The notes below the pieces were generated by a model, which worked only from the letters and a program-made list of their open reading frames with translations, was not told the origin of the DNA and did no database searches. Source: Streptomyces sp. SID8374 (lineage in GTDB: Bacteria; Actinomycetota; Actinomycetes; Streptomycetales; Streptomycetaceae). From it: 64,000 bases of DNA. The stretch is from assembly GCF_009865135.1 (NCBI RefSeq), contig NZ_WWGH01000001.1, positions 1,116,001 to 1,180,000 on the forward strand. The letters run 5' to 3'. Shown in pieces: positions 50,000-58,783 of the stretch. How positions within the stretch are numbered: the stretch's first letter is position 1; every line of letters begins with the position of its first letter. The translations under genes and the position numbers were made by a program.

Positions 50000-51751
50000 T
50001 CAGCGTGCCGCTCGTCCAGAGCCGGTCGCCTCGGCCGGTTCGCGCCGCGCGGGGAGCCTCAGGCGCGGGGCGGCCGGGCGGTCCGGGGCGGCGACGGGGG
50101 CCTGGGGCGCGGCGGCCGCGCGGTCGACGGCCTTGGGCTCGGCGGCGAGGTGCTCGGAGGCCACGGGCTCGGAGTCCGGGCGGTCGCCCAGCGGGCAGAG
50201 GTCCTTCGGCGGGCAGTCCATCGCCCTCGGCAGGCGCAGTGCGGCGAGCGCGCCGAGCAGCAGCAGGCCCGCGCTGACGAAGAGCGTGACGTGCAGCCCG
50301 CCGACGAAGGCGTGCCGGGCCGTGGAGCGGAGCAGCTCCCCCGTCGGGCCGCCGAGCTGCCCGGCCACCTGGTAGGCCTCGCCCAGCGAGTGGGAGGCCT
50401 CCACGCCCGCGCGGGCGGGCACGCCCTTCTCCCGCAGGGAGGCGAGGCCGGGGGCGTACGCGGCGTTCATGACGCTGCCGAGGAGGGCGATGCCCAGGCC
50501 CGCGCCGAGCTGGTAGGAGGTCTCCCCTATCGCCGCGGCCCCGCCCGCCCGTTCGGCGGGGGCGTCGCTGAGCATCGACTCGTACGCCCCGAAGAGCGTC
50601 GTCTGGAGCCCGAAGCCGAGCAGGACGAAGGCGCCGGTCAGCAGGACGGGCCGGTCGTGGTGGCCCATCGAGGTGAGCAGCAGCACGGAGGAGGCCGTCA
50701 GGACGAAGCCCCAGCCGACCATCTTCCGGGGGCCCACCCGGCGCAGGGTGTACGAGCCGGTGGCGCCCGCCGCCATCGCGGCGAAGGTCAGCGGGAGCAG
50801 CCGCAGCCCGGTCTCCAGCGGGCTGAGGCCCAGCACCAGCTGGAGGTACTGGACGGCGATCAGCTGGAGGCCGACCAGGGCCAGCATGGCGAGCACGATG
50901 CAGCCGACGGCCGTGGAGAAGGCCGGGCGCGCGAACATGGAGATGTCGATCAGCGGGTGTGTACGGCGCCTCTGGCGGCGTACGAAGAGGATCAGGAGCG
51001 CGGCACCGAGGGCCAGCGGGCCCAGCGAGATGGGGTCCAGGAGGCCCGCGCCGCCGCCCAGGCGCTTGACGCCGAGGACGACTCCGAGCACCCCGGCGGC
51101 GGCGGTCAGCGCGCCCAGCACGTCCCACGGGCCGTCCTCGGCGCCGCGCGACTCCGGCAGGAGCCAGCGGCCGAGCGGCAGGATGACCGCCATCAGCGGG
51201 ATGTTGATCAGGAAGACCGAGCCCCACCAGAAGTGTTCGACCAGGAAGCCGCCGACGACGGGGCCGGTGGCGGCGCCGACCGCGGCGACCGCGGTCCACA
51301 CCCCGATGGCCATGGCGCGCTCGCGCCGGTCGGGGAAGACCTGGCGCAGGATCGACAGGGTGGCGGGCATGATCATCGCGCCGCCGACGCCGAGCAGGGC
51401 GCGGGCCGCGATGAGCACGGCGGGTGTGTCGGCGGTCGCGGCGAGCAGGGAGGCGACGCCGAACAGCGCGTAGCCGATGAGCAGCACCCGCCGTCGGCCG
51501 ATCCGGTCACCCAGCGTGCCGAAGAGGATGAGCAGCGAGGCGCAGACGAGGGGGTAGGCGTCGACGATCCACAGGAGTCCGGTGGCGCTCGGGCGCAGGT
51601 CCTCGGTGAGCGAGGGGACGGCGACATGGAGCACGGTCGCGTCGAGGGCGACCACCAGCAGGCTGAGGCAGAGGACGACGAGGACGACCCAGCGGTTGGC
51701 GCCGTCGGCGGCTCGGCGCAGCCGGACTCCGGCCGTGGTCGTCCCGGACAT
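50000..51751 (-). CDS. MFS multidrug efflux transporter, DHA2 (14-helix EmrB/QacA) family
   Basis: A 583-aa drug:proton antiporter with 14 predicted helices. Motif D1 LDATVLHVAVPSL in helix 1, motif A GDRIGRRRVLLIG between helices 2 and 3, and motif C GPVVGGFLVEHFWWGSVFLINIP in helix 5 are intact. After the last helix a cytoplasmic tail of about 80 aa is rich in proline, alanine and glutamate. GGAGGT lies 7 bases before the start. No adjacent TetR or MarR regulator exists. Substrates are likely lipophilic cations or antibiotics. Confidence 0.92.
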   Translation of the reverse strand: MSGTTTAGVRLRRAADGANRWVVLVVLCLSLLVVALDATVLHVAVPSLTEDLRPSATGLLWIVDAYPLVCASLLILFGTLGDRIGRRRVLLIGYALFGVASLLAATADTPAVLIAARALLGVGGAMIMPATLSILRQVFPDRRERAMAIGVWTAVAAVGAATGPVVGGFLVEHFWWGSVFLINIPLMAVILPLGRWLLPESRGAEDGPWDVLGALTAAAGVLGVVLGVKRLGGGAGLLDPISLGPLALGAALLILFVRRQRRRTHPLIDISMFARPAFSTAVGCIVLAMLALVGLQLIAVQYLQLVLGLSPLETGLRLLPLTFAAMAAGATGSYTLRRVGPRKMVGWGFVLTASSVLLLTSMGHHDRPVLLTGAFVLLGFGLQTTLFGAYESMLSDAPAERAGGAAAIGETSYQLGAGLGIALLGSVMNAAYAPGLASLREKGVPARAGVEASHSLGEAYQVAGQLGGPTGELLRSTARHAFVGGLHVTLFVSAGLLLLGALAALRLPRAMDCPPKDLCPLGDRPDSEPVASEHLAAEPKAVDRAAAAPQAPVAAPDRPAAPRLRLPARREPAEATGSGRAAR

Positions 51752-52204
51752 CTACGTACCTCCCGATGGGTTCCTCGCGCTCGGTGGACCGGCGGGGACG
51801 TGGTCTGACGTGTCTCCCGGGGCCCGGCATCGACGGGCGAGTGCGCCGTCAGCGTACGCGAGTTCGGCCTGGTGACACGTGGCCCACCTCATACGCCGGT
51901 CCGCCACACAGTGTGGCGTACGCCACTCGCGCCCCTCCTCCGGGGCCCCGCGGGAGCCGGGCCGGGCGGTGTGCGCCTCCCCCGAACGGCCGGATCAATT
52001 CCCGCGGATTCCTGTGTACGAAATTGGCCGGAAGATCAAACATGTTTCCGAACGGAACCCCGGGGAAATGGCCCGCAAGATCACGGAGATTCTTCTCCGC
52101 GCCCGGAAAAAGTCACCGTCCTGAGACAAAGTCCACATCACATCGTCATCACAAAGCGGCCGGATTGGCCTGCACACACACTCACTCGCTGTAACGTCGA
52201 TTGG
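51752..52204. other. Intergenic region between divergent MFS and PAP2 genes
   Basis: 453 bases with no gene. The segment 52000-52190 is markedly less GC-rich than its surroundings and should contain the promoters. Only the PAP2 -10 element could be assigned with some confidence. Confidence 0.45.
52192..52197 (+). promoter_or_regulatory. -10 element of a leaderless promoter for the PAP2 gene
   Basis: TAACGT ends 7 bases before the GTG at 52205, and no ribosome binding site is present. The spacing places the transcription start at the start codon. No clear -35. Confidence 0.45.
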
Positions 52205-53209
52205 GTGCGTACCGACATCTTTGCCCGCCTGGACCGGGAGCCGGAACCGCCGAAGATAGTGGCACCGCGGATGAGCCGTCACCGCATCGCCCTCTTCGGC
52301 GGGACGTTGGCGTTCTATCTCGCCATCGTCTTCGCCGTGCTCGTGACATCCTGGCTGGTGGCCCTGGACTGGAAGGTCATGCTGTTCCGGCCCTACCAGC
52401 AGTGGCCCGAAATGCACGCCTTCCTCGACTACTACGTCGTGCTCGGCCAGCGCGGACCGACGGCGGTGATGGTCGCCTGCTGGCTGGGCTGGCGCTCCTG
52501 GCGTCAGCACACGCTGCGGCCGCTGCTGGTCCTCGGCACCTCGCTGCTGCTGCTCAACGTGACGGTGGGCGCGGTCAAGCTGGGCCTGGGGCGGCTCGGC
52601 CCGCACTACGCGACGCAGATCGGCTCGGCCGAGATGTTCGCCGGCGGCGATATATTTCCCTCCGGCCACACCGCGAACGCCGTCGTGACCTGGGGAATCC
52701 TCGCCTATCTGGCCACCACGCCCAGGGCCAGGCGCTATCTGTCGGCGGTCTCCGCCACGGTCTCGCTGGGCGTCGGCCTTACCACCGTCTACATCGGCAC
52801 GCACTGGCTCAGCGATGTGGTGCTGGGCTGGGCGGCGGGGCTGCTCATCCTGCTGGCGCTGCCCTGGTTCGAGCCGCTGATCGCCAGGACGGAGAGCTAC
52901 ATCTTCGACGTCCGCGAGCGGTGGCGCGCGCGGCGCCGGGCGGGCCGTCCCGTGCCCACCCACGAGGTCGTGCCGCAGCCGGTGCTCCTCCCCCAGGCGA
53001 TCGCCGCCGAGGGGACGGCCCTGGCGGCCGGTGCGGGCGCTCCCGCCGCGCATGTGGCGACCGGGGCCAGGGCGCGGGCGCACACCGTGCCCACCGTCTG
53101 CCCGGAGCGGCCGCCGGTGGCCCCGGCGGGCACCCGCCGCCCGCCCACGCACCCGGACCACGGCCCCCGGGGCACCGCGAGCCCGGCGCGTCCGATGACG
53201 GGCGGCTAG
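52205..53209 (+). CDS. PAP2-superfamily membrane phosphatase
   Basis: A 334-aa integral membrane phosphatase with about six helices. Catalytic motifs are KLGLGRLGP (degenerate first motif), FPSGHTANAV (second, with the PSGH histidine) and VYIGTHWLSDVVLGWAAG (third, with nucleophilic His and Asp). It would remove phosphate from lipid phosphates such as phosphatidate or undecaprenyl diphosphate. The cytoplasmic C-terminal 90 aa are proline- and alanine-rich. GTG 52205 fits a leaderless start; longer open frames upstream cross non-coding sequence. It converges on the I78 inhibitor gene. Confidence 0.88.
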   Translation: MRTDIFARLDREPEPPKIVAPRMSRHRIALFGGTLAFYLAIVFAVLVTSWLVALDWKVMLFRPYQQWPEMHAFLDYYVVLGQRGPTAVMVACWLGWRSWRQHTLRPLLVLGTSLLLLNVTVGAVKLGLGRLGPHYATQIGSAEMFAGGDIFPSGHTANAVVTWGILAYLATTPRARRYLSAVSATVSLGVGLTTVYIGTHWLSDVVLGWAAGLLILLALPWFEPLIARTESYIFDVRERWRARRRAGRPVPTHEVVPQPVLLPQAIAAEGTALAAGAGAPAAHVATGARARAHTVPTVCPERPPVAPAGTRRPPTHPDHGPRGTASPARPMTGG

Positions 53210-53220
53210 GAACGCACTTC

Positions 53221-53270
53221 GTACGGGGAAGGCCCCGGCCACCATGTGGTGGCCGGGGCCTTCCCCGTAC
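53221..53270. terminator. 24-bp perfect hairpin terminator between PAP2 and I78 genes
   Basis: Arms 53221-53244 and 53247-53270 are exact reverse complements with a 2-base centre (TG), located between two convergent stop codons. Confidence 0.92.
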
Positions 53271-53284
53271 GACGGGAGCGGGGG

Positions 53285-53500
53285 TCAGCCCACCCAGCAG
53301 CGGGTCACCGTGGCGTCCTCGACCTGGAAGTTGATGCGTCCGGAACGGAACTCCATCGTCAGGAAGGTGCCCGGCGGCACCGCCCGGACCGTGTCCCAGC
53401 CGCGGCTTCTCGCCAGCTGTTCGGCGGTGTCGGCGCCGAGGCCGACGTACGTCTCGGGGGCATCGTCCGGCTGTGCGGGAGTGGTCGGTTCAGAGGCCAT
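53285..53500 (-). CDS. I78-family peptidase inhibitor
   Basis: A 71-aa protein matching inhibitor family I78: YVGLGADTAEQLARSRGWDTVRAVPPGTFLTMEFRSGRINFQVEDATVTRCW. I78 proteins block serine proteases such as subtilisin and trypsin-like enzymes by a substrate-like loop. No signal peptide is visible, so it would act inside the cell, perhaps guarding against the secreted proteases produced by this genome. I start at ATG 53500; GTG 53509 is possible and adds three residues. It is single. Confidence 0.85.
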   Translation of the reverse strand: MASEPTTPAQPDDAPETYVGLGADTAEQLARSRGWDTVRAVPPGTFLTMEFRSGRINFQVEDATVTRCWVG

Positions 53501-53819
53501 ACCCCTCACCGTAGGCGGCCGCGGACCAGGACGGAAGGCCGGACCCCGGGGCCGCCCCCTGCATCCCCGCGTGCCGTCGCGGTCACGCTTGTGTCACAGG
53601 ATCCCCACACACATATATCCCCGCTTATTCACTCGAACGGCCCGGCCGGAATGAGGGCGCGAAATAGCCGGGCCACCCTCGGAGCTGCGCACGGCGGGGA
53701 CGGTGGCCGGCCTCCGGAAACACATGCGGTGACCTGCTGCTTTTACCGTCAGGCGGCCCGTCACCCGAATGGCCGGAGCACCTGAATTTCATGCTTCCTT
53801 ATACCTCTCTTATATTCCC
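53501..53819. other. Intergenic region upstream of the I78 inhibitor gene
   Basis: 319 bases between two leftward genes. It includes AT-rich tracts at 53610-53640 and 53780-53830, unusual for this genome. It must carry the inhibitor promoter; I could not single out the elements. Confidence 0.45.
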
Positions 53820-54791
53820 TCACGTTTTCTCCCCGGCGAGCGCCCGGTCGAGCCGGTCCCTGGCCCGGACCATCACCTCGACGAGTTCGGGCGGCTCCAC
53901 CACCTCGAAGTCGATCCCCATGAGCAGCACGTGGATCACCAGGACGTCCAGGTCGGGCGCCCCGGCGGTGAGCCGGCAGGTCCCCTCGTCGACGGGCTCC
54001 AGGACCCCGGCGGAGGGCGGGATGCGCCGGGCCGCCTCTTCCACCGGAGCCTTCAGCAGAACCACCGCCCGGGCCGCGTAGGCGGAGACCGAGACGCCCT
54101 GGGAGACATAGGCGGCCAGGTCCTCGGCGGGCGGGGGCCGGGGTGTGAAACGGGGGCCGTGCGGCGGGGTCGGGGTGATCCGGTCCACCCGGAACGTCCG
54201 CCAGTCCTCCCGGTCCACGTCCCAGGCGACCAGGTACCAGCGGTGCTCGGTGCAGACGAGCCGGTGCGGTTCCACGGTCCGGCGGGAGTCCGCGCCTCCG
54301 TGGGAGCGGTAGGAGAAGCGGAGCCGCTCGCTGTCCCGGCAGGCTCCGGCCAGCTCGGTGAGGAGGGCCGGGTCGACGGTGGAGGTGTCCGCCCCGCGCA
54401 GCATCGGCACGGTGAAGGCGCCGAGCGCGCTCACCCGGCGCCGCAGCCGGTTGGGCAGCACCTGCTCCAGCTTGGCCAGCGCACGTACGGAGGTCTCGCC
54501 GATGCCCTCGATGCCGTGGCCGGCCGCCGTCCGCAGCCCCACGGCGACCGCGACGGCCTCCTCGTCGTCCAGCAGGAGCGGCGGCAGCTCGGCCCCGGCA
54601 CCGAGCTGGTAGCCGCCGCCGGTGCCGGGGCTGGCGTTCACCGGGTAGCCGAGCTCGCGCAGCTTGTCGACGTCCCGGCGTACGGTGCGCGGGGTGACGC
54701 CGAGCCGTTCGGCCAGGTCGGCGCCGGACCAGTCCCGGTGGGCCTGGAGCAGTGAGAGCAGGCGGAGCAGCCGTGCCGAGGTCTCCAACAT
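53820..54791 (-). CDS. WYL-domain (DeoR/YafY-type) transcriptional regulator
   Basis: A 323-aa regulator. Residues 1-60 form an HTH_11 winged helix (RLLRLLSLLQAHRDWSGADLAERLGVTPRTVRRDVDKLRELGY), followed by a linker and a WYL domain at about 140-225 (RLRFSYRSHGG, HRLVCTEHRWYLVAWDVDREDWRTFRVDRI) and a WCX tail. WYL domains bind nucleic acid or small ligands. No neighbour stands out as target; it lies back to back with the glycosyltransferase pair, all read leftward. The ATG follows a short spacer from that pair. Confidence 0.9.
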   Translation of the reverse strand: MLETSARLLRLLSLLQAHRDWSGADLAERLGVTPRTVRRDVDKLRELGYPVNASPGTGGGYQLGAGAELPPLLLDDEEAVAVAVGLRTAAGHGIEGIGETSVRALAKLEQVLPNRLRRRVSALGAFTVPMLRGADTSTVDPALLTELAGACRDSERLRFSYRSHGGADSRRTVEPHRLVCTEHRWYLVAWDVDREDWRTFRVDRITPTPPHGPRFTPRPPPAEDLAAYVSQGVSVSAYAARAVVLLKAPVEEAARRIPPSAGVLEPVDEGTCRLTAGAPDLDVLVIHVLLMGIDFEVVEPPELVEVMVRARDRLDRALAGEKT

Positions 54792-54839
54792 GGGGACGAG
54801 TCTGCCAGGGCTTGCGGACAGCTCCCGTCCGCAAGCGGC

Positions 54840-55658
54840 TCAGTCCTTGGCGGGCCGGGGCGAGAGGCGTACGCAGAGGTCGTTCTCGGCGGTGTAGCAG
54901 GGGGTGGCCCGGACACCGTCGGCCGCCGGGCGGCCCGGGTAGACGAAGGACCTGTTCCGGGACCAGACGTCGTCGAGGATGCGCGAGATCCTGACCGGGT
55001 CCGCGCCCGCCGAGGGGACGAGCCACAGCTGCCAGAGCTTCTCGCCCTCCACGGGGCCGGTGGCCAGCGGGGCGTAGGGGAGGGTGAAGGAGAAGGCGCC
55101 GCCCGGCTCCCCGGCGGCGGTGAGCGGCACGCGGTGGACCCGGGCGGGCTCCCCCGGCAGCCGGGCCTCGACCACGGCCCCCTCCCCCGCCGCGACCCCG
55201 TACAGCACGCCCTCGGTACTCATCCCGGACGGGCCGACACGGACGGCCCCGGCCTCGGCGTGCGGGGCACGGAGCCAGCAGCGCACCGCGAGGCGGCCGT
55301 CGAGGGTGGGGTAGGGCACCCGGGAGCTGACGGTGGCGGTGCCGGTGGCGGGGGTGCGGTCGACCAGGGCGCGCAGGTCCCGCAGCCCGGGCTCCACGGT
55401 CAGGGTGCGTTCGGAGCCGGGCTCCTCGACATAGGCGTCCCAGCGCCCCTCGGGCAGTTCGGTGGAGGGCTCCAGCACCGCCCGCAGCCGGCCGGGGGCG
55501 GTGCGGCTGAGCGGGAGCCGGACCGTGGTTCCCGCCGCTCCCCGGCGCCGCAGCAGGAGCACGGCCTCGGGGGCGGCGACGGGGGCCAGGTCGAAGGTGA
55601 GCGTTCCGGCCGGATCGGCGGCGCAGTCGGCCCGTACGGTGGTGGCGGTGGCGGTCAT
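54840..55658 (-). CDS. Conserved protein coupled to the glycosyltransferase gene
   Basis: A 272-aa beta-rich protein without signal peptide or membrane helix. The repeated style of VLLLRRRGAAGTTVRLPLSRTAPGRLRAVL, GRWDAYVEEP and GRLAVRCWLRAPHAEAGAV suggests immunoglobulin-like or transferase-accessory domains, as found next to teichoic-acid glycosyl- and glycerophosphotransferases in Streptomyces. No catalytic motif is visible. Its ATG overlaps the glycosyltransferase stop (ATGA, 55655-55658), so the products probably function together. Function unknown. Confidence 0.72.
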   Translation of the reverse strand: MTATATTVRADCAADPAGTLTFDLAPVAAPEAVLLLRRRGAAGTTVRLPLSRTAPGRLRAVLEPSTELPEGRWDAYVEEPGSERTLTVEPGLRDLRALVDRTPATGTATVSSRVPYPTLDGRLAVRCWLRAPHAEAGAVRVGPSGMSTEGVLYGVAAGEGAVVEARLPGEPARVHRVPLTAAGEPGGAFSFTLPYAPLATGPVEGEKLWQLWLVPSAGADPVRISRILDDVWSRNRSFVYPGRPAADGVRATPCYTAENDLCVRLSPRPAKD

Positions 55659-56938
55659 GCGGTCTTCCCCTTGCGGAGCACGTCGGCGGCCTTGTAGCGG
55701 AGGGCGTACGCCCCGTCGAGTACGGTGCCCCGGGTGCGGTGCAGAGCGGTGCGCAGGGGGCTGCGGCCCCGGCCCTGGGCGCCGCGGGCCACGAGTTCGG
55801 CGTACAGGCTCTCGTGGCGCTCCGCGATCCGCGCCGGGTCGAAGCGCTCGGATGCGGAGAGCGCGGCGCGGCCCATCCGGTGGCGCAGCCCGTCGTCCTC
55901 GATCAGCTGGAGCAGCGCGGCGGCGATCGCGTCGGAGTCTCCCACCGGGACGAGGCGGCCGTCGGTGCCGTCCTCGACGATCTCGGCAGGTCCGTGCGGG
56001 CAGTCGGTGGCCACGACGGGGAGTCCGCCGCGCATCGCCTCGACGATGGTCATACCGAAGGACTCGCGGTCCGAAGTGACGGCGGCGATCGACCCCTTGG
56101 GCCACTCGGCCTCCAGCGGGTTGACCGAGCCCATCAGGAACACATGGTTGTGCAGGTCGAGTTGGTCGATGAGCGCCCGCAGCGACGCCTCCTCGTTGCC
56201 GGAGGCGTCCCCGCCGCCGTAGATCCGCAGCCGCCAGTCGGGGCGGGCCGCGGAGACCTGGGCGAAGGCCCGCAGGAGCAGGTCGTACCGCTTGACCCGG
56301 TGCAGCCGGCCCGCCGCGACGACCCACTTCAGGTCACCGCCCGCGGGCGGACAGGCGGGCTCGGGAACGGCGTTGGGGATGGCCTCGATCCGTACGCCCG
56401 GCAGCTTCATCCGGCTGCGGTAGTCCTCGGCGTCGGCGCGGGTGACGGTGGTGAGGGCGTCGAGGAGGGTGTAGCGGTGGGCGATCTCGCGCCGCAGCCG
56501 GTAGCCGTGGTTGTCGAGGGTGAGGTGCTCCTGCCCGACGCGCACCGGGCCCCGGCGGGTCTGCCGGCTGATGTGGACGTTCAGACCGGGGCGGGTGCCG
56601 ACGACGACATCGGCTTCGAGTCCCTGGAGGTGGGCGGCGATCCGGGCGTCGGTGAGCCGGCTGTACTGCCTGTGCCGGCTGTCGCCGCGCGGGAACACCA
56701 CCGCGGGCCGGGCGTGTTCGGCCGCGTCGCCCTCGTACGTCGCGCTCTTCTTCCGCAGGTCGACGAGGTGGCTCATCGTCACGCCCTCGGGCGCGCCGAG
56801 CACGGGGGTGTCGCGGTGCCGGAAGACGGACACGATCTCGACGTCGTGCTGCTCGGCGAGCGTACGGGCGAGCGTGAAGGTCGTGCGGATCGTCCCCCCG
56901 ATGCCGTACGCATTGTGCAGAAGAAATGAAATATGCAT
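55655..56938 (-). CDS. Glycosyltransferase family 4
   Basis: A 427-aa GT-B glycosyltransferase. The N-terminal acceptor domain starts HISFLLHNAYGIGGTIRTT; the donor domain begins at VVAAGRLHRVKRYDLLLRAF and carries the GT4 E-x7-E motif in SDRESFGMTIVEAMRGGLPVVATDCPHGPAEIV. It most resembles cell-wall polymer glycosyltransferases that decorate poly(glycerol phosphate) or capsule chains. It acts at the cytoplasmic face. The gene is the first of a two-gene unit with the downstream beta-rich protein. Sugar donor cannot be inferred. Confidence 0.9.
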   Translation of the reverse strand: MHISFLLHNAYGIGGTIRTTFTLARTLAEQHDVEIVSVFRHRDTPVLGAPEGVTMSHLVDLRKKSATYEGDAAEHARPAVVFPRGDSRHRQYSRLTDARIAAHLQGLEADVVVGTRPGLNVHISRQTRRGPVRVGQEHLTLDNHGYRLRREIAHRYTLLDALTTVTRADAEDYRSRMKLPGVRIEAIPNAVPEPACPPAGGDLKWVVAAGRLHRVKRYDLLLRAFAQVSAARPDWRLRIYGGGDASGNEEASLRALIDQLDLHNHVFLMGSVNPLEAEWPKGSIAAVTSDRESFGMTIVEAMRGGLPVVATDCPHGPAEIVEDGTDGRLVPVGDSDAIAAALLQLIEDDGLRHRMGRAALSASERFDPARIAERHESLYAELVARGAQGRGRSPLRTALHRTRGTVLDGAYALRYKAADVLRKGKTA

Positions 56939-57469
56939 GGCGCCGCTGTTTCCCCCTGGTCTGGCCGGTCTCTTCCGACTGTACGTCCCGGCGATTCACC
57001 ACCCCGGATGTGCCCGGAATCCGGCTGGTTTCCGGCCGGATTCCGCTGCGGAATCCGTCGCGATTTCCGGTGGACCGGCCGCCTCCCCTGAACCCTGGCT
57101 GACCAGCACGTTCCTGGAATACCTGGATCCGGTTCACCGCCGGCGCCCGTCGGCCCGGGCATGTCACGGGGGCGGCCGGTCCACTCCCCGGACGCCTGCC
57201 CGCCACCCGATTCGGCGACGCTTTCCTCGGTGCTTGACGTGAAAGAAAGCGGGGAGGTTGCCTGCGTCCGGGCAAAAACTTCCCGGGAATACGCACGCCC
57301 GCTCCACACCGGTTCCCGGGACGCGGAAGTCGACTCCTCGACGTAGCGATGTGTCGACCTGGTCTGCACTTCCGTCCCCGCCGGTGCGTGACCCCGGCCA
57401 CGGATCCCGCGTTGTCTCTTCATGAGCCGGGAACCCCCCGGCCCACGTACCGAGTTCGAGGAGCCACCC
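56939..57469. other. Divergent intergenic region upstream of the glycosyltransferase
   Basis: 531 bases between the divergent glycosyltransferase and 57470 genes. The left part contains CGGAATCCG-type repeats (see separate entry); the right part has TTGACG at 57234 and two GTCGAC palindromes around 57325 and 57353. No gene is apparent. Confidence 0.5.
57016..57044. promoter_or_regulatory. Inverted repeat GGAATCCGGC-N9-GCCGGATTCC
   Basis: Perfect 10-base arms at 57016-57025 and 57035-57044, followed by another CGGAATCCG at 57050-57058. Located about 80 bases upstream of the glycosyltransferase start, it could be an operator or an RNA hairpin in the leader. Confidence 0.4.
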
Positions 57470-58252
57470 GTGCCGCGCATGCTCGACGTCAGCCAGGACG
57501 TACGCGCCGAGATCGGCGACGACGAAGCCGACCGGCTGCTCGTCGGCGACGACACTCCCGGCAGCTACGACTGCACCTCCTGCCGCACCCCCGGCGACTC
57601 CGACCAGGAGCGCACCAGCACGGTGCTGTTCATCGGGGACGAGACCGCCGTGCTCGCGTTCGCCCACGCGACGTGCATCCCCTCGCAGGTCGTCAAGGTC
57701 GCGGAGGACCAGCTCCAGGGCGCGGTGCGCAGTATCACCGGCAGCGAGCAGCAGAATACGGAGGGGCGCATGCCCGAACAGGCCGTCCTCGGCATCACCA
57801 GCGGTCTCGTTCTCATCGAGGACGATGTCCGCCCGGCCCTGGTCGTCGAACCGACCGGACCGGTCGCCCGGCCCGGCACCGACGGCAGCGGGGGCGACGA
57901 GTTCCTCCAGCTGCTGCTGGAGCAGGGCTTCCACCCGGCCCCCGACCTGACCGCGCTCCCGGCGCCGCTGCCCGGCTGGTCCGTGCTGCTCGCCGTGGGC
58001 CAGCTGCACGCCGTGCTCCAGCCGGGCTCCGGCGGCGGCAACCCGGTCGCCTGGTGGCAGGCCCATCAGCCGCTCCAGGTGACCGACGGCTGGCGGGCCG
58101 CGGTCAACAAGTCGCAGACGGTCCTCGTCTTCGCCGCCCCGGCCGGGACCATCGGCCAGCAGCCGCGCGAGGACCTGCTCCGGGACGCCCTGGAGAAGGC
58201 CGCGGTCAACGGGGTCCTGGTCGCCGCGTCCATGCCGCTGGCCGGGACCTGA
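57470..58252 (+). CDS. Conserved Streptomyces protein of unknown function
   Basis: A 260-aa acidic, soluble protein. SYDCTSCRTPGD has a C-x-x-C pair, and TVLFIGDETAVLAFAHATCIPSQ follows; the C-terminal half contains LLLEQGFHPAPDL and VNGVLVAASMPLAGT. It has no signal peptide or recognised domain. I recall it as a conserved hypothetical in the genus. GTG 57470 has GAGGAG at a good distance, whereas the frame open from 57422 does not. The two cysteines and one later cysteine might bind a metal, but that is speculation. Confidence 0.72.
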   Translation: MPRMLDVSQDVRAEIGDDEADRLLVGDDTPGSYDCTSCRTPGDSDQERTSTVLFIGDETAVLAFAHATCIPSQVVKVAEDQLQGAVRSITGSEQQNTEGRMPEQAVLGITSGLVLIEDDVRPALVVEPTGPVARPGTDGSGGDEFLQLLLEQGFHPAPDLTALPAPLPGWSVLLAVGQLHAVLQPGSGGGNPVAWWQAHQPLQVTDGWRAAVNKSQTVLVFAAPAGTIGQQPREDLLRDALEKAAVNGVLVAASMPLAGT

Positions 58253-58389
58253 TCATGTCCGCCCCGTCCGGGCACCCCCGCCGAACAGCGTTTTCTCCGG
58301 CGGGGCCGCATCCGACGGGCGACGAGGTCGTTGGCACCTACGTGCACTCATACGACCCCTCCCGCCAGCACCAGAGCCAGATTCCTGCC

Positions 58390-58719
58390 ATGCGTCCCTC
58401 GCAGGAGCCATCGGTGGGCACGTCCGCCACCCCGATCTACGACGCGCTGTACTCCGAGTACCGGCGCTCGTTCCGGGCGCTGCCGGGTGACCGGAGCGGT
58501 GAGGAGAACCTCCGCTTCCCGGCCTTCGGCGCCGGGCTCTTCGCCACCCGGGCGCCGCTGAGCGGCCACCCCTCCCCGGCCGCTCAGGGCCGGCACAGCG
58601 GGACCGGCAGCGCCCAGAGCCAGCACACCACCGGGACCCTCGGGTCCTGGCAGCGGGTGGGCCGGCACGCCGGACGCCCCCGGCCGGCGGCGCTTCCGCC
58701 GGGCTCCCGGGAGTCCTGA
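58390..58719 (+). CDS. Small conserved protein of unknown function (109 aa)
   Basis: A 109-aa protein. The best conserved-looking part is TPIYDALYSEYRRSFRALPGDRSGEENLRF; the remainder is glycine-, serine- and histidine-rich and probably disordered. The frame is open back to an ATG at 58255, two bases after the preceding stop, which would add 45 residues; I prefer 58390 because codons between the two are not G/C-ending as elsewhere. It may share a transcript with the gene before it. No function can be proposed. Confidence 0.6.
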   Translation: MRPSQEPSVGTSATPIYDALYSEYRRSFRALPGDRSGEENLRFPAFGAGLFATRAPLSGHPSPAAQGRHSGTGSAQSQHTTGTLGSWQRVGRHAGRPRPAALPPGSRES

Positions 58720-58721
58720 GA

Positions 58722-58777
58722 GCGGGTACGAGAGTGGCCCGGCACCCATGTGGGTGCCGGGCCACTCTCGTACCCGC
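58722..58777. terminator. 27-bp perfect hairpin terminator before der
   Basis: Arms 58722-58748 and 58751-58777 are exact reverse complements around a 2-base centre, the longest perfect inverted repeat in the window. It starts 3 bases after one stop codon and ends 7 bases from the der stop. Confidence 0.93.
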
Positions 58778-58783
58778 GACGTG

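Noticed and set aside
58255..58389. Upstream start for the 109-aa protein
   Set aside because: Coupling to the preceding stop is attractive, but codons here end in A or T too often; kept as an alternative start only.
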